This document shows positions 42,029-52,780 of a stretch of 64,000 bases of DNA, piece after piece. How positions within the stretch are numbered: the first letter of the stretch is position 1; every line of letters begins with the position of its first letter. The stretch spans positions 19,924-83,923 of the forward strand of contig JAJYLH010000019.1 in NCBI GenBank assembly GCA_021787845.1, read 5' to 3'. The stretch comes from Myxococcales bacterium (GTDB lineage Bacteria > Myxococcota > Myxococcia > Myxococcales > JAJYLH01). Both the position numbers and the translations under genes were made by a program. Below the pieces are notes generated by a model. It did not search any database, was not told the DNA's origin, and worked only from the letters and a program-made list of their open reading frames with translations.

Positions 42029-42928
42029 TTAGCCGCCGCTGATGGCCTGGAAGATCAGGGGCCCGAAGAGGACCATGAAGACCGTGGGAAAAATGCAGGC
42101 GATGAGCGGAAAGAGCATCTTCACCGGCGCTTCGTTGGCGAGCTTCTCGGCCCGGTTGGTGCGGTCGTCGCGCAGTTGGGTCGACTGGATGCGCAAGACC
42201 TTCCCCAGGCTCGTGCCCATCCGGTCGGCCTGGATGAGCGCGTTGCAGAAGCTCGTGAGAGGGGCGAGCTGGTTGCGCTCGGCCATCATCCGGAGGGCTT
42301 CCTCGCGGGTCTTGCCGAGCTTGATGTTCTTGAGCATCAAGGAGAGCTCGTCGACGAGGGGCCCCTGCCGGCCTTTCTCCACCACCTTGCCGACCGCCTG
42401 CGCGAAGTCGAGCCCCGCCTCCACCGACAGGGTCAGGAGGTCCAGGTTGTACGGGAGCGCCCGGGTCATCCGGTGGTGCCGCTTCTTGACCTGGTCGCGC
42501 AGCCAAATCCACGGGTAGTACCAGCCGAGCGCGATGAAGCCGGGGATGAAGATCCAGCGCAGGTTGATCGTCGCCCAGAAGAAGGCGCCCATCAGGGTGA
42601 ACGCGACGACCGAGACCTCCTGGAGACCGACGAATTCGGGGCTCGTCAGCTCGCTGGGGTTTCCCGCCTTGACGAGCGTCACCTCGATCTTCGCCAGGTA
42701 GTCGCGGGAGAAGGTGCGGGCGTTGAACGACGAGACCCGGCGCAGGATGGTCCGCCGCAGGGCCGAGAGGAAGCTCTCCCGCTCCTGCTGCGCCTTGGTG
42801 TCGAGCACCAGCCGGTAGATGAAGGCGTTCCAGATGCCGACGAAGAACATCGCCACCGCGCCGGCGAAGGCGAGGACGGCGACCATCTGGATCGCGTTGA
42901 ACCAAGCGAGGCCGGAGGAGGAGTGCAT
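42029..42928 (-). CDS. tadC: Tad-type pilus inner-membrane protein TadC
   Basis: 299 aa from the ATG at 42928 with an AGGAGAAAGG ribosome site. A T2SSF domain (LPYNLDLLTLSVEAGLDFAQ, LKNIKLGKTREEALRMMAER) lies between hydrophobic segments (VAVLAFAGAVAMFFVGIW; FIPGFIALGWYYPWIWL; PLIACIFPTVFMVLFGPLIF). TadC partners TadB to form the membrane platform of Flp pili. Confidence 0.88.
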   Translation of the reverse strand: MHSSSGLAWFNAIQMVAVLAFAGAVAMFFVGIWNAFIYRLVLDTKAQQERESFLSALRRTILRRVSSFNARTFSRDYLAKIEVTLVKAGNPSELTSPEFVGLQEVSVVAFTLMGAFFWATINLRWIFIPGFIALGWYYPWIWLRDQVKKRHHRMTRALPYNLDLLTLSVEAGLDFAQAVGKVVEKGRQGPLVDELSLMLKNIKLGKTREEALRMMAERNQLAPLTSFCNALIQADRMGTSLGKVLRIQSTQLRDDRTNRAEKLANEAPVKMLFPLIACIFPTVFMVLFGPLIFQAISGG

Positions 42929-42936
42929 CCTTTCTC

Positions 42937-43791
42937 CTAGACGTCGATGTTGACGATCCGCTGGATGAGGAAGATGCCCAGCGCTTCCATCAAGGCGATG
43001 CCGACGAGCAGCATGTAGCCGAACCACCACTTCGGACCCTGGAACATCGGCTGCATCAGGTCCGGCCGCATCCAGTTGAGGATGAGCCCCAGGACCAGCG
43101 GCATCATCGAGACGATCCAGCCCTGCATCCGGCCCTGACTGGTGAGCGCGTCGATCTTCCCTTCCAGGCGGAAGCGCTCCCGGATGGTCTTGGCGATGGT
43201 CTCGAACATCTCGCTCATGTTGCCGCCGAGGCTGCGCGCGATGTTGGTCGAGGTCGCGACCAGCTCCAGGTCGTCCGAGCCGACCCGGCGGGCCATGTTG
43301 ACGAGCCCGTCGTCGATGGAAACGCCGAGCTTGACCTCCTTGACGAAGAGCCCGAACTCCTGCTGCAAGGGCGGCTCGGCCTCCTTCGCGATCGCCTCGA
43401 TGGACTGGGCGAAGGTGAGACCGGCGCGGATGGCGTTCGACATCTGCTGGAGCGCTTCGACGAGCTGCGCGTTGAACTTCTTGATCCGCCGCTTGCGGTA
43501 GTACTTGATGGCGGTCGAGGGCGCGAAGAACCCCAGGAGGCCGCCGACGAAGAGCATGAGCGGTCCCCCTACCCAGAAGCCGAGCCCGGCGAGCAGGACC
43601 ATCACCGCGATGTCCAAGACCAGGATCTGCTGCGGCTCGATGAAGAGGAACATGTCCGAGAGGTCGGACATGTTCTTGACGACGTAGCGCTCCTTGTAGC
43701 GCTCGAACGCGCGCCCCAGGATGCCCAGCACCACGAGCGAGAGGAAGAAGACGCTCCCGGTGATGAGCAGGAAGGTGATGGCGCTCAGCAT
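42937..43791 (-). CDS. tadB: Tad-type pilus inner-membrane protein TadB
   Basis: 284 aa. N-terminal TM segments and a T2SSF core (QLVEALQQMSNAIRAGLTFA, ARRVGSDDLELVATSTNIA, LGGNMSEMFETIAKTIRER), then two C-terminal TM helices. It sits 8 bases before TadC and just after CpaB. The platform needs an ATPase (TadA/CpaF), which is not encoded here. Confidence 0.88.
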   Translation of the reverse strand: MLSAITFLLITGSVFFLSLVVLGILGRAFERYKERYVVKNMSDLSDMFLFIEPQQILVLDIAVMVLLAGLGFWVGGPLMLFVGGLLGFFAPSTAIKYYRKRRIKKFNAQLVEALQQMSNAIRAGLTFAQSIEAIAKEAEPPLQQEFGLFVKEVKLGVSIDDGLVNMARRVGSDDLELVATSTNIARSLGGNMSEMFETIAKTIRERFRLEGKIDALTSQGRMQGWIVSMMPLVLGLILNWMRPDLMQPMFQGPKWWFGYMLLVGIALMEALGIFLIQRIVNIDV

Positions 43792-43817
43792 CTAGGGCAT
43801 GCCTCCCACGAGAGCGC

Positions 43818-44723
43818 TCACGGAGTGCCCGGCGCCTTCATCGCCCCCGGTGGCGTCGGCATCGGCGGGGCGCTCGCCGGTATCGCATGGCCACCCAGCA
43901 CGTCACGACCGGTGCTCGTGCCTCGGATGATCTGCACGGTCTGGAACAGATGGTTTCGCTTGGTCTCCCAAGCCGCCGTCTGCTGGCCGGTCAACAGGGT
44001 GCTGATGTCCGTCTTCACCCTCTGACCGCTCTCGCTTCCCTCGTCGAGGTCGGTGGGGTTGCGCAACGTGAGCACCAGCGTTCCGGTCTCCTCGGCGAGC
44101 GCCAGCATCTCCGCCTCTTCCGGCAGGGTCAGCAGCACCACCTCCTGGTAATGCTTGTCCGCGTCGCTCTCGATCGGCGTCATCCCGGAAAAATGCCCCG
44201 TCGCCAGCACGATGATGTTCTTCAAGAGCGTCACCGCCACGAGCTCGTGGCTCGTCGGGTCACGGAAGGTGCCGATCACGTCGACGTGGTCGTTCGGCCG
44301 AATCCACTGGTCGACCGACCCCTTCTCCGGCACGTTGACGGCGATGGCCCGGCCCTTGAGCGGCACGCTCTGCGCCAGGGTGAAGCTCCGCTGCGACTCG
44401 AAGCTCGAGTAGAGGATCGGATCGTGCTGCTTGAGCGGGACCAGCACCTTCTGCCCATAGGGCATCACCGCGTCCTGCTCCTCGCCCTCGGGCACCACGA
44501 TGAACGAGGCGGTCACGAACTTCTTCGGTATCTCGCAGGTGCCGACCATGTCCTCGTCGAGCTCGGTCCCCTCGGGGATGTCCTGCTTGGCGCAGAGAAT
44601 CTCCTCGGTTTCCCAGCCCTTGCGGACGGCCGCCTGCTGGGCCTTGATGGCCGAATAGGAGATGAGGCCGGCGAGCATCCCCAAAATCAACGCGATGAGC
44701 AGCGGGTACTTGCCCTGGAGCAT
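43818..44723 (-). CDS. cpaB: Flp pilus assembly protein CpaB/RcpC
   Basis: 301 aa. N-terminal TM (LLIALILGMLAGLISYSAI), then a SAF domain region (ILCAKQDIPEGTELDEDMVG, VLVPLKQHDPIL) and the CpaB-specific part (AIAVNVPEKGSVDQWIRPND, VDVIGTFRD). The C-terminus is Pro/Met-rich. CpaB is periplasmic and helps secretin function in Tad systems. First gene of the cpaB-tadB-tadC-FHA-FHA operon; no pilin, secretin or TadA gene is present nearby. Confidence 0.86.
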   Translation of the reverse strand: MLQGKYPLLIALILGMLAGLISYSAIKAQQAAVRKGWETEEILCAKQDIPEGTELDEDMVGTCEIPKKFVTASFIVVPEGEEQDAVMPYGQKVLVPLKQHDPILYSSFESQRSFTLAQSVPLKGRAIAVNVPEKGSVDQWIRPNDHVDVIGTFRDPTSHELVAVTLLKNIIVLATGHFSGMTPIESDADKHYQEVVLLTLPEEAEMLALAEETGTLVLTLRNPTDLDEGSESGQRVKTDISTLLTGQQTAAWETKRNHLFQTVQIIRGTSTGRDVLGGHAIPASAPPMPTPPGAMKAPGTP

Positions 44724-44822
44724 CTCGACCTCGACTGTCCCGGGCTCGTCCTGACGCTGGGGCCCGGGTTTTCTATGGGCAGCGTGCGCTCACGCATGCT
44801 AGCCTGGTGGCACCTGCCACGT

Positions 44823-44845
44823 CAAAAAGCGATCGGCGCGATCGG
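44823..44845 (-). terminator. Rho-independent terminator of the sigma/anti-sigma operon
   Basis: CGATCG (44839-44844) and CGATCG (44830-44835) around a 3-base loop, followed on the minus strand by CTTTTTG (44824-44829). It lies about 40 bases after the anti-sigma stop codon. Confidence 0.6.
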
Positions 44846-44882
44846 TCGGGCGCCAAGGGTTCTGCGCGTCGGAACGACCGCT

Positions 44883-46247
44883 CTAGGGTCTCGCCCGCAC
44901 CGCCGCAGCGGGAGGAGCCATCGCGCGCGCGCGTTCCGCGCGAACCCGGGCCAACACGTCCGCCCGCGACGGGAAGCGGTCGACCAGCTCCCGCGCGACC
45001 CCCTCGGCCTCGTCGAACCGGCGCAGCGCGAGCAGGGCGTCGACCTCGCCGACCAACGCCCGCTCCCGATCCGCGCTCGCCAACGCGGCGTTCGCCACGA
45101 GCACCCGGAAAGCCTCGAGCGCCGCCGGATACGAACCTTCGTCGAGAAGCTTCTGCGCTATCGCCATGCGAGACCGCTCCTGCTCACCGACGGCGGGCGC
45201 GCGGGGCGCCGCGCGCGACTCGAACGACAAGGCGCCGACCGCCTCGGACGCCGCCACCGGCGCCGGGGCGGCCATCGGCGCAGCCGCTGGGGGCGCGCTG
45301 GCGGTCACCCCATCCTGGGCGTACGCCGCGGGAGCGCTCTGCTGGGCCACCGGCGCGGCCGTCGCCATCGGCGCTGCCGTTCCGCCCAGAGCGGCGTTCG
45401 ACGCAGGCGGCCCACGCCCGCCACCCGCGGCGGTTTCGTCGAGGACGGCCGGCGGCGCCGCTCGTGGCGGTGCCGGCGGAGAAGGTTTGGCCGCCCTTGC
45501 TTCCGGCTTCGGGCCCGACGCCAGGGTCGATGGCGGCGGCACCGGGGCGACGAGCCGATGCGACGTCCGCCGCGACCGGCGCTTCTTCTGGCTCGCCTCG
45601 GCGAGCTTGCGCTCGGCCAGGAGATCGACTCGCTCCGACTTCGCCTTCTCCGCCGTCACGACGCGCGCCGAATGCTTCTCGACCTGGACTTCCTCGACAG
45701 GCGTCGCCTGGCTCCCGCCCCGCCCGGCGGCTTCGGCCTTCGCCGCCGGCGGCTGAGGCATGGTCGTCGCGGTAGGCGACACCCCAGCCGGTAAGCTGAT
45801 GCCCTTGGTAGGAGCGGCAGCGGTGGAGGCTGGCGGGACCGCCGCCGGGCTCGATGCGGTCCGGTGAATCGCCGGCGTCCCCTCGTGCCGGACCAGCACC
45901 AACGTCACCGCCGCCACCGCCGCCAGGCCGGCGAGCGCGGTGAACGACGAGGCCCAGCGACGGGTTCGCGTCGGCCGCGCGCGGGCGCGCGTGACGCCCG
46001 GGCCCGTGCGCGCGAGGTAGGCGTCCGCCGCCGCGAGGATCCGGCCGTCGAGCTGGGCCGAAGGCTCTTCCAACGACAGCACGCCCGCCAGCCGGGCGGT
46101 GCGGGCGAGGGCGTCGAGCTCGGTGCGGCAGCGCGCGCACGCCTCGAGATGGGCGCGCGCGACCGGCGGCGCTTCGAGCTCACCGCAAGCGATGCCGGTG
46201 AGCAGCGCGTCGGTCTCGGCGCAAGGCTGGGGCACCTTCTCGCTCAT
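44883..46247 (-). CDS. Zinc-finger anti-sigma factor with membrane anchor and helical C-terminal domain
   Basis: 454 aa. The cytosolic N-terminus has ARAHLEACARCRTELD, the HxxxCxxC zinc motif of anti-sigma factors. One TM helix (SSFTALAGLAAVAAVTLVL, about 93-112) is followed by a long Ala/Pro periplasmic linker and TPR-like helices at the end (AQKLLDEGSYPAALEAFRVL, EVDALLALRRFDEAEGVAREL). It should hold the sigma factor encoded just upstream (ATGA overlap). The input signal is unknown. Confidence 0.85.
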   Translation of the reverse strand: MSEKVPQPCAETDALLTGIACGELEAPPVARAHLEACARCRTELDALARTARLAGVLSLEEPSAQLDGRILAAADAYLARTGPGVTRARARPTRTRRWASSFTALAGLAAVAAVTLVLVRHEGTPAIHRTASSPAAVPPASTAAAPTKGISLPAGVSPTATTMPQPPAAKAEAAGRGGSQATPVEEVQVEKHSARVVTAEKAKSERVDLLAERKLAEASQKKRRSRRTSHRLVAPVPPPSTLASGPKPEARAAKPSPPAPPRAAPPAVLDETAAGGGRGPPASNAALGGTAAPMATAAPVAQQSAPAAYAQDGVTASAPPAAAPMAAPAPVAASEAVGALSFESRAAPRAPAVGEQERSRMAIAQKLLDEGSYPAALEAFRVLVANAALASADRERALVGEVDALLALRRFDEAEGVARELVDRFPSRADVLARVRAERARAMAPPAAAVRARP

Positions 46248-46894
46248 CCGGTTCCCGTGGGCGCGCGTGGCTGCGCGGCGTCGAGGTCGGCGAGGTCGCC
46301 GTCGACCCCGGCCGCGGCGAGGCTCTTGCGCAGCGATTCGAGCGCATAGCGCATCCGGCTCTTCACCGTGTTCTCGCTCGTGCGCGTGACGTTCGCGATT
46401 TCCTTGAACGGCAGCCCGGCCTGCTCGCGCAGGACAAACACCTCCCGTTGCTCCTCGGGCAGCTTCTCGAGCGCCGCCACCAGCACCGGCCGCACCCGAG
46501 CCGCGTTCGCCAGCCTTTCCGGCCCCGGGCTCGACCCGGCCACCAGGTCGACCCAGGGGCGGCCCACCTCCTCGCCGTCAGCGCTCCCGTGGGGCTGGTC
46601 GAGGCTCTCGGTCCGCCGGTGCCGGTCGCGCCGCTTGGCGTCGAAACAGAGGTTGCGGGCGATGGTGTAGAGCCAGGTGGAGAACCGCGCCCGCCTCTCC
46701 CAGTCGCGCGCCCCCTGGATGACGCGCAGGAACGTCTCCTGCACCAGGTCTTCCGCCCGCGCCCGGTCGTCGCCGAGGGTGCGCACGACGAAGGTGAAGA
46801 GCGCGGCGCGATGCCGGCCAAGGAGCGTCTCGAACGCCGCGCGCTCGCCGCGGCGAAAGCGCTCGAAGAGGTCCTCGTCGGGTACCTGGTCCAC
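46244..46894 (-). CDS. ECF-type RNA polymerase sigma factor
   Basis: 216 aa. Region 2 (AFETLLGRHRAALFTFVVRT, ARAEDLVQETFLRVIQGA, FSTWLYTIARNLCFD) and region 4 (LEKLPEEQREVFVLREQAGL, PFKEIANVTRTSENTVKSRM) are clear, separated by a long linker. It directs RNAP to a small stress or envelope regulon and is controlled by the coupled anti-sigma factor. Confidence 0.93.
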   Translation of the reverse strand: MDQVPDEDLFERFRRGERAAFETLLGRHRAALFTFVVRTLGDDRARAEDLVQETFLRVIQGARDWERRARFSTWLYTIARNLCFDAKRRDRHRRTESLDQPHGSADGEEVGRPWVDLVAGSSPGPERLANAARVRPVLVAALEKLPEEQREVFVLREQAGLPFKEIANVTRTSENTVKSRMRYALESLRKSLAAAGVDGDLADLDAAQPRAPTGTG

Positions 46895-47029
46895 GGGCTA
46901 AGCGAACCTCGTTGGCGGCCCTCCTTCCTCCTCCGGCAACCGAGCCGGACCGAGGGCCACGAACGCGCAAACGCGGGAAAAGTTCTAGCACGCGGCGGGG
47001 TCCGCTTCATCGGCCGGCACGCGGCCAGC

Positions 47030-47095
47030 TCAGCGAGCAAAGCGAGCTCGCACCGATCGGACGATCGGTCGGATCGGTCGCCTCGGACCGGCGCC
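47030..47095. repeat. GATCGG-rich repeated motif
   Basis: Intergenic, between the sigma gene and oppF: CACCGATCGGACGATCGGTC followed by GGATCGGTCG. Related GATCGGTC words occur at 44830-44848 (terminator) and at 57612-57660. Each lies outside genes. Probably weak hairpin or terminator-like sequence. Confidence 0.5.
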
Positions 47096-47117
47096 ACGAC
47101 CGCGGGCCGCGCCACGG

Positions 47118-48119
47118 TCAGGCGGAGCGGGCCAGCGGGACCGGTTCGCCGGGGCGGAAGCAGGCCGCGAGGTGCCCGTCGCCGCTGCCGACTGCCAGGA
47201 GCGCTGGCGCCTCCTGCCGGCATCGCTCGAGCGCCAGCGGGCATCGGGGGTGGAAAGCGCACCCGGGGGGCGGCGCGGCGGGATTGGGCACGTCACCCTC
47301 CAGGATCAACCGCGTCCGCCGCCGGGTCGGGTCGGGCAGTGGCACGGCTGACAGGAGCGCTCTCGTATAGGGGTGTTGCGGTGCCCGGTAGAGGTCCGCC
47401 GCTCGGCCGGTCTCGACGATCTTTCCCAGGTACATCACCGCGACCCGGTCGCTCAGGTACTCCACGATCTTCAGGTCGTGCGAGATGAACAGGTACGCGA
47501 GCCCCCGCCGGTCCTGCAGCTCGCGCAGGAGGTTGACGATCTGCGCCTGGACCGAGACGTCGAGGGCGCTCAAGGGCTCGTCAGCCACAATCAGCTTCGG
47601 GGAGACCGCCAGCGCTCTCGCGATGCCGATCCGCTGCCGCTGGCCACCCGAGAACTCGTGGGGGTAGCGCCCCAGGTGGTCTTCCCGCAGCCCGACATGG
47701 GACAGCAGCTCCAACACCCGCGCCCGCCGCTCGGCGTCCTTCGCACCTCCGTGGATGGCGAACGCCTCGCCGACGATCGCCTCGACCGAAAGCCGCGGAT
47801 CGAGCGACGCGTACGGGTCCTGGAAGACGATCTGCATCTCGCGACGGAGGGCGCGCAGCTCGCGTCCGCGCAAGGGGACGATGTCCCGGCCCCGAAAGAG
47901 GATGCGCCCGGCCGTCGGCTCGATGAGCTTCAGGACCGTCCGCGCGAGGGTGCTCTTGCCGCATCCGGACTCGCCGACCAGACCCAGCGTCTCGCCCTCA
48001 GCGAGCTCGAAGGAAACCCCGTCGACGGCCCGGACGGGAGCGCTACTGCCACCCAGGAGCCCTGTCCGGGTGGGGAAGTGCTTGACGAGGTCGTCGACCT
48101 GGAGCAACGGCGCGGACAT
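47118..48119 (-). CDS. oppF: Oligopeptide ABC transporter ATPase OppF
   Basis: 333 aa from the ATG at 48119, preceded by GGAGAAGAG. Walker A GESGCGKS, signature EFSGGQRQR, Walker [13 protein letters not shown], and the C-terminal Cys-containing Oligo_HPY block ([14 protein letters not shown]). It powers peptide import with OppD through OppB/OppC. Last gene of the run. Confidence 0.93.
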   Translation of the reverse strand: MSAPLLQVDDLVKHFPTRTGLLGGSSAPVRAVDGVSFELAEGETLGLVGESGCGKSTLARTVLKLIEPTAGRILFRGRDIVPLRGRELRALRREMQIVFQDPYASLDPRLSVEAIVGEAFAIHGGAKDAERRARVLELLSHVGLREDHLGRYPHEFSGGQRQRIGIARALAVSPKLIVADEPLSALDVSVQAQIVNLLRELQDRRGLAYLFISHDLKIVEYLSDRVAVMYLGKIVETGRAADLYRAPQHPYTRALLSAVPLPDPTRRRTRLILEGDVPNPAAPPPGCAFHPRCPLALERCRQEAPALLAVGSGDGHLAACFRPGEPVPLARSA

Positions 48120-48141
48120 CTCTTCTCCGAGCGACCTCCGA

Positions 48142-49173
48142 TCAAGCAAGCGGGTGAAGGCAGGCGACCAGCCGGCCGGGAGCGGTTTCGGCCAGGGGAG
48201 GCTCTGCCAGAGCGCAGTCGCTTCGCACGCGTTCGCACCGGTCGCGAAACCGGCAGCCGGGCGGGAGCGACGCCAAATCGGGCACCGTTCCGGGAATCGC
48301 CGCGAGAAGCGGCCGCTGCGACGAACGGGCGCGACCGTCGCCGACCGCCTCGAACGACGGAACGCTGTGCAGAAGCCCTGCCGTGTAGGGATGGGCGGGA
48401 GAAGCGAAGAGCTCCTTCGCGCTAGCGCGTTCGACGACTTGGCCGGCGTACATCACGACCACCCGCTCGCAGGTCTCGGCGACGACGCCCAGGTCGTGGG
48501 TGATGAGCAGCACGCTCATCTTCCGCTCGGCCTGAAGGCGGCGCACGAGGTCGAGAATCTGCGCCTGGATGGTGACGTCGAGAGCGGTGGTCGGCTCGTC
48601 GGCGATGAGCAGCTCGGGGTCGCAGGCGAGGGCGATGGCGATCATCACCCGCTGGCGCATGCCACCGGACATCTCGTGCGGGTACTGGCGGGCGCGCTCT
48701 TCCGGGGCGGGGATGCCGACCTGCCGGAGCATCTCGACGGCTCGGCCGCGCGCCTGGCGCCGGTCGGCTCCGAAGTGCAGCCGCACCGATTCCGCGATCT
48801 GCTCGCCGACCGTGAAGACGGGGTTGAGCGAGGTCATCGGCTCCTGGAAGATCATCGCGATGCGGCGTCCGCGGACCTTGCGCATCGCGGGCTCGGGCAA
48901 GGCGAGGAGGTTCTCGCCGTCGAGCTCGATGCGCCCCGACACGATGCGGCCGGGCGGGTCTGGAACCAGGCGGAGAATCGACAGCGCGGTCACGCTCTTC
49001 CCGCAGCCCGATTCGCCGACGACGCCGACCGTCTCGCCCGCACCGACGTCGAAGGACACGCCGTCGGCCGCGGCGAACGAGCCGCCTTCCGTGCGAAAGA
49101 CCGTGCGCAGGCCGTCGACGCGCAAGAGGGGACGGCTGCTGCCCGGCGCGGATTCCGGCGTCATCGCGGCCAT
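48142..49173 (-). CDS. oppD: Oligopeptide ABC transporter ATPase OppD
   Basis: 343 aa. Walker [12 protein letters not shown], signature EMSGGMRQR, Walker [13 protein letters not shown] and the C-terminal [14 protein letters not shown] block. It starts 3 bases after the stop of the repeat-rich MshEN protein, showing that the MshEN genes lie in the same transcript. Confidence 0.93.
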   Translation of the reverse strand: MAAMTPESAPGSSRPLLRVDGLRTVFRTEGGSFAAADGVSFDVGAGETVGVVGESGCGKSVTALSILRLVPDPPGRIVSGRIELDGENLLALPEPAMRKVRGRRIAMIFQEPMTSLNPVFTVGEQIAESVRLHFGADRRQARGRAVEMLRQVGIPAPEERARQYPHEMSGGMRQRVMIAIALACDPELLIADEPTTALDVTIQAQILDLVRRLQAERKMSVLLITHDLGVVAETCERVVVMYAGQVVERASAKELFASPAHPYTAGLLHSVPSFEAVGDGRARSSQRPLLAAIPGTVPDLASLPPGCRFRDRCERVRSDCALAEPPLAETAPGRLVACLHPLA

Positions 49174-49176
49174 GCT

Positions 49177-52100
49177 CTAGCGGGCTTGGACGAGCGCCGC
49201 CACCTCCGCGGCCTCGACGAGACCGCGTTCGATGAGCAGCTCGACCAGTGCCCCGAGCACCCGCACCGCGTCCTCCGGCGCCGGTTGTTCGATGCCGAGG
49301 CGAGACCAGGCGTCGTCGCGGAGATCGACCCGGGTGGTCAACTCGGAGGGCACCTGCTCGAAGTCGGACCAGTCCTCGTGCTCGTCGGCCGCCGCCGGAC
49401 CAGGCGCCGCGAGAACCTCCGTCTCCGGCACTGAGGTCGCCGCTCCTTCGGAGATCGCGGTCTCGACGGCAGCCGGACCCTCGTCGACGGCCACGGTGTC
49501 GACCCGGCTCATCGGCGTGTCGTCGACGGTCGGCGCCACCTCGGCGACGACCTCCGCAGATGCCTCGGGGCCGGACGCCTCCGCAGCGGCGAGCTCGGCA
49601 GCCCGTTCGGTAGTCCAGGGCTGCGTCTCGTCGAAGACGCTGGAGGGAGGTTCGTCGATGTCGGCAGCACCCTCGTCCCCCGGCAACCACGGCACCTCGC
49701 GGGGCGAATCGGGCTCCAAGGCAAACACCGGGAGTGCGCCGGCTCTCGGCCCTACGGAAGCCCACGCCACCAGGGTCGGCTCGGGCCCCTCCGTGGCCGA
49801 ATGGAGGCCAGCAGCGCTCTCGTCAACCGCAGCCAAGCCTTCTTCGAGCGCAGCGGCTTCTCCGGTCTCGACCGAGGCGAGCGACGCCGCTGCGGCCCAG
49901 TTCTCTTCGAGCGGAACCGCTTCCGCAGCCTCGACCGATTCGGGAGCGGCAGCGCTCTCGTCAGCCGCGGCCCAGGGCTCTTCGAGCGGAACCGCTCCCG
50001 CAGCCTCGACCGGTTCGGGAGCGGCAGCGCTCTCGTCAGCCGCGGCCCAGTCCTCTTCGAGCGGAACCGCTCCCGCAGCCTCGACCGATTCGGGAGCAGC
50101 AGCGCTCTCGTCAGCCGCGGCCCAGTCCTCTTCGAGCGGCGCGGCTTCCGCGCCCTCGACCGGTTCGGGAGCGGCAGCGCTCTCGTCAGTCGCGGCCCAG
50201 TTCTCTTCGAGCGGCACCGCTTCCGCGCCCTCGACCGGTCCGGGAGCGGCAGCGCTCTCGTCAGTCGCGGCCCAGTCCTCTTCGAGCGGTGCGGCTTCTC
50301 CGGTCTCGTCCGAGGCGAGCGACGCCGCTTCCGCGACCTCGACCGATTCGGGAGCAGCAGCGCTCTCGTCAGCCGCGGCCCAGGGCTCTTCGAGCGGAAC
50401 CGCTCCCGCAGCCTCGACCGGTTCGGGAGCGGCAGCGCTCTCGTCAGCCGCGGCCCAGTCCTCTTCGAGCGGAACCGCTCCCGCAGCCTCGACCGATTCG
50501 GGAGCAGCAGCGCTCTCGTCAGCCGCGGCCCAGTCCTCTTCGAGCGGCGCGGCTTCCGCGCCCTCGACCGGTTCGGGAGCGGCAGCGCTCTCGTCAGCCG
50601 CGGCCCAGTCCTCTTCGAGCGGTGCGGCTTCACCGGTCTCGACCGAGGCGAGCGACGCCGCTGCGGCCCAGTTCTCCTTGAGCGGAACCGCTCCCGCAGC
50701 CTCGACCGGTTCGGGAGCAGCAGCGCTCTCGTCAGCCGCGGCCCAGTCCTCTTCGAGCGGCGCGGCTTCTCCGGTCTCGACCGGCTCGGGAGCGGCAGCG
50801 CTCTCGTCAGTCGCGGCCCAGTCCTCTTCGAGCGGCACCGCTTCCGCGCCCCCGACCGGTTCGAGAGCGGCAGCGTTCTCGTCAGTCGCGGCCCAGTCCT
50901 CTTCGAGCGGAACCGCTTCCGCGCCCCCGACCGGTTCGAGAGCGGCACCGCTCTCGTCAATCGCGGCCCAGTCCTCCTCGAGCGGCGCGGCTTCCGCGCC
51001 CGCGACCGATTCGGGAGCGGCAGCGCTCTCGTCAGTCGCGGCCCAGTCCTCTTCGAGCGGCGCGGCTTCTGCACCGTCGACCGATTCCAGGGCGGCAGCG
51101 CTCTCGTCAATCGCGGCCCAGTCCTCCTCGAGCGGCGCGGCTTCTGCACCCGCGACCGGCTCGGGAGCGGCAGCGCTCTCGTCAATCGCGGCCCAGTCCT
51201 CCTCGGGCGGCGCGGCTTCCGCGCCCGCGACCGATTCGGGAGCGGCAGCGCTCTCGTCAGTCGGCGCCGCTTCCTCATAGCTCCAGGCTCGGTCCGTTTC
51301 CGGCCACGCGGCGGCGACCTCCGCCGCCTCGGACGTCTCCGCCTGCCCAGCCGCGGGTACCTCGAAAGTCCAAGCGTCAGACGGCTCGCTCGCGAGCGCA
51401 TTGCTCGGTTCGGCACCCGACCCGATGGCCAGATCGGCACTCCATGCCTGCCCGATAGCGCTCTCGCCACCCGCTTGCGCTTCGGCCCCCTCCGATGGCT
51501 CGGCCGTCACCCGGCCCGAAAGCGTATCGGCCGAGCCCGCTTGCTCCATCTCCTCGAGCGGCGCCGACCATGCCTCCAGGTCGTCCGTCTCTCCAGTCAC
51601 GATCAGCTCGGGTTCGAGGATCGCCTCCTCCCCCGGAATCGCTTCAAGAATCTCCGTCGGGTCGTCGGTGAAATCGAAAGGACTTTCCCCGACGGCGAGA
51701 TCCTCGAGCGGCAGCTCGGCGGATGCCGCGGGGCCGCCCGACAGCGGTTCGGCCGGCAGATCCTCCGTCGCAGGCCCCGCCGGACCGCTCTCGCTCGGCA
51801 TGTCCCACCCGCCCGACTCCGGGGCGGTGCTCCAGTAATCGCCCCCTTCCGACTCGACGGACGTCTCGCTCGCCAGCGGCTGACCGCCGGAAGAATCCTC
51901 GAAGTCGATGTCGAGCGTTTCGAGGTCTTCGCCGGTGCCGTCGCCGTAGTCCGTCGGCTCGACCACGGTCGACGCGATCGGTTCGAGGCCCGGGACCTCC
52001 CAGTCTTGCTCCTCGGCAACGGTGGGGGCGGCGGTCGGTTCTGGTTGGGCAGTCATCTCGGGTTCGAGCTCCGGAAACGGGTTCGGCTCGGAGGGAGTTC

Positions 52101-52746
52101 CGGCAGGAGGCGCGTTCGGCTCAGCGGCAGGGGTCATGCCCCGCAAGACCGGTTCCGGGTCTCCGACGTCCGCGTGCCCACGGGCGACCAGCCCGGGCAC
52201 CACGTCGCTTTCCGACTCGAGCAAGTGCGCGTCCGCGTAGGGGTCCGACCGGTCCAGCGCCGGCGCCGCCGGAGTCGAGTCGTACCCGGCGAACGCGGTC
52301 TGGTCGCCGTCGTAGTCCCGCTCGAGCGCGAGCCCGATTTCCCGGTCGCCCGCCAACACCGGCGCGATGCGCTTGCCGGTCCGGAACTGGAGCTGGTCGA
52401 CGACGCTCAGGTCGGTGGGGTCGCTCATCGCCACCACCAGCGTGTCCAGGTTCGCGCCCTCGAGGCGTAGCGGCAGAACGTGGAGCCGCTTCGCGACGTC
52501 GCTCGCCATCAGCTCGAGCGCGCGGGGTTCGGCCGCCACCGCCGAAAGGCGCACCACCGGGACGTTCAGGTGGCTCGCGAGCGTGCGCACGAGACGGTCC
52601 TCGTCCGCGTAGCCCTGCTCGACCACGATCGCGCCGAGCCGCCCGCCCCAGCTTCGCTGGTGGCCAAGAGCGCTCTTGAGCTGCATCTCGTCGATCACCC
52701 CCAGATCGACCAGCAGCTCGCCGAGCTTTTTTCGCGAGGGCGGCAT
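49177..52746 (-). CDS. MshEN-domain protein with about 18 tandem 25-aa repeats
   Basis: 1189 aa from the ATG at 52746. Residues 1-150 are an MshEN/T2SSE N-terminal domain ([60 protein letters not shown]). A long Ala/Glu/Pro region follows, with about 18 near-identical units of 25 aa (motif [20 protein letters not shown]). The end is helical ([20 protein letters not shown]), like that of the neighbour at 52781. No Walker motif, so not an ATPase. MshEN domains bind c-di-GMP. Function unknown; cytosolic. Confidence 0.8.
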   Translation of the reverse strand: MPPSRKKLGELLVDLGVIDEMQLKSALGHQRSWGGRLGAIVVEQGYADEDRLVRTLASHLNVPVVRLSAVAAEPRALELMASDVAKRLHVLPLRLEGANLDTLVVAMSDPTDLSVVDQLQFRTGKRIAPVLAGDREIGLALERDYDGDQTAFAGYDSTPAAPALDRSDPYADAHLLESESDVVPGLVARGHADVGDPEPVLRGMTPAAEPNAPPAGTPSEPNPFPELEPEMTAQPEPTAAPTVAEEQDWEVPGLEPIASTVVEPTDYGDGTGEDLETLDIDFEDSSGGQPLASETSVESEGGDYWSTAPESGGWDMPSESGPAGPATEDLPAEPLSGGPAASAELPLEDLAVGESPFDFTDDPTEILEAIPGEEAILEPELIVTGETDDLEAWSAPLEEMEQAGSADTLSGRVTAEPSEGAEAQAGGESAIGQAWSADLAIGSGAEPSNALASEPSDAWTFEVPAAGQAETSEAAEVAAAWPETDRAWSYEEAAPTDESAAAPESVAGAEAAPPEEDWAAIDESAAAPEPVAGAEAAPLEEDWAAIDESAAALESVDGAEAAPLEEDWAATDESAAAPESVAGAEAAPLEEDWAAIDESGAALEPVGGAEAVPLEEDWAATDENAAALEPVGGAEAVPLEEDWAATDESAAAPEPVETGEAAPLEEDWAAADESAAAPEPVEAAGAVPLKENWAAAASLASVETGEAAPLEEDWAAADESAAAPEPVEGAEAAPLEEDWAAADESAAAPESVEAAGAVPLEEDWAAADESAAAPEPVEAAGAVPLEEPWAAADESAAAPESVEVAEAASLASDETGEAAPLEEDWAATDESAAAPGPVEGAEAVPLEENWAATDESAAAPEPVEGAEAAPLEEDWAAADESAAAPESVEAAGAVPLEEDWAAADESAAAPEPVEAAGAVPLEEPWAAADESAAAPESVEAAEAVPLEENWAAAASLASVETGEAAALEEGLAAVDESAAGLHSATEGPEPTLVAWASVGPRAGALPVFALEPDSPREVPWLPGDEGAADIDEPPSSVFDETQPWTTERAAELAAAEASGPEASAEVVAEVAPTVDDTPMSRVDTVAVDEGPAAVETAISEGAATSVPETEVLAAPGPAAADEHEDWSDFEQVPSELTTRVDLRDDAWSRLGIEQPAPEDAVRVLGALVELLIERGLVEAAEVAALVQAR
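49880..51270. repeat. 75-bp tandem repeats inside the MshEN gene
   Basis: The repeat step is 75 bases, e.g. TTCGAGCGG at 49981, 50056 and 50131. About 18 units, with blocks of several units repeated (for example around 49870-50290 and 50340-50640). Being a multiple of three, copy number can change without frameshift. Confidence 0.9.
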
Positions 52747-52780
52747 CGGCTTCGGGAGCACCGTTCCTTTCGCGACGAGC

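Noticed and set aside
49801..52470. 889-codon plus-strand frame and a 682-codon one in the repeat region
   Set aside because: Periodic only because the real minus-strand gene has 75-bp repeats, which keep every frame open.
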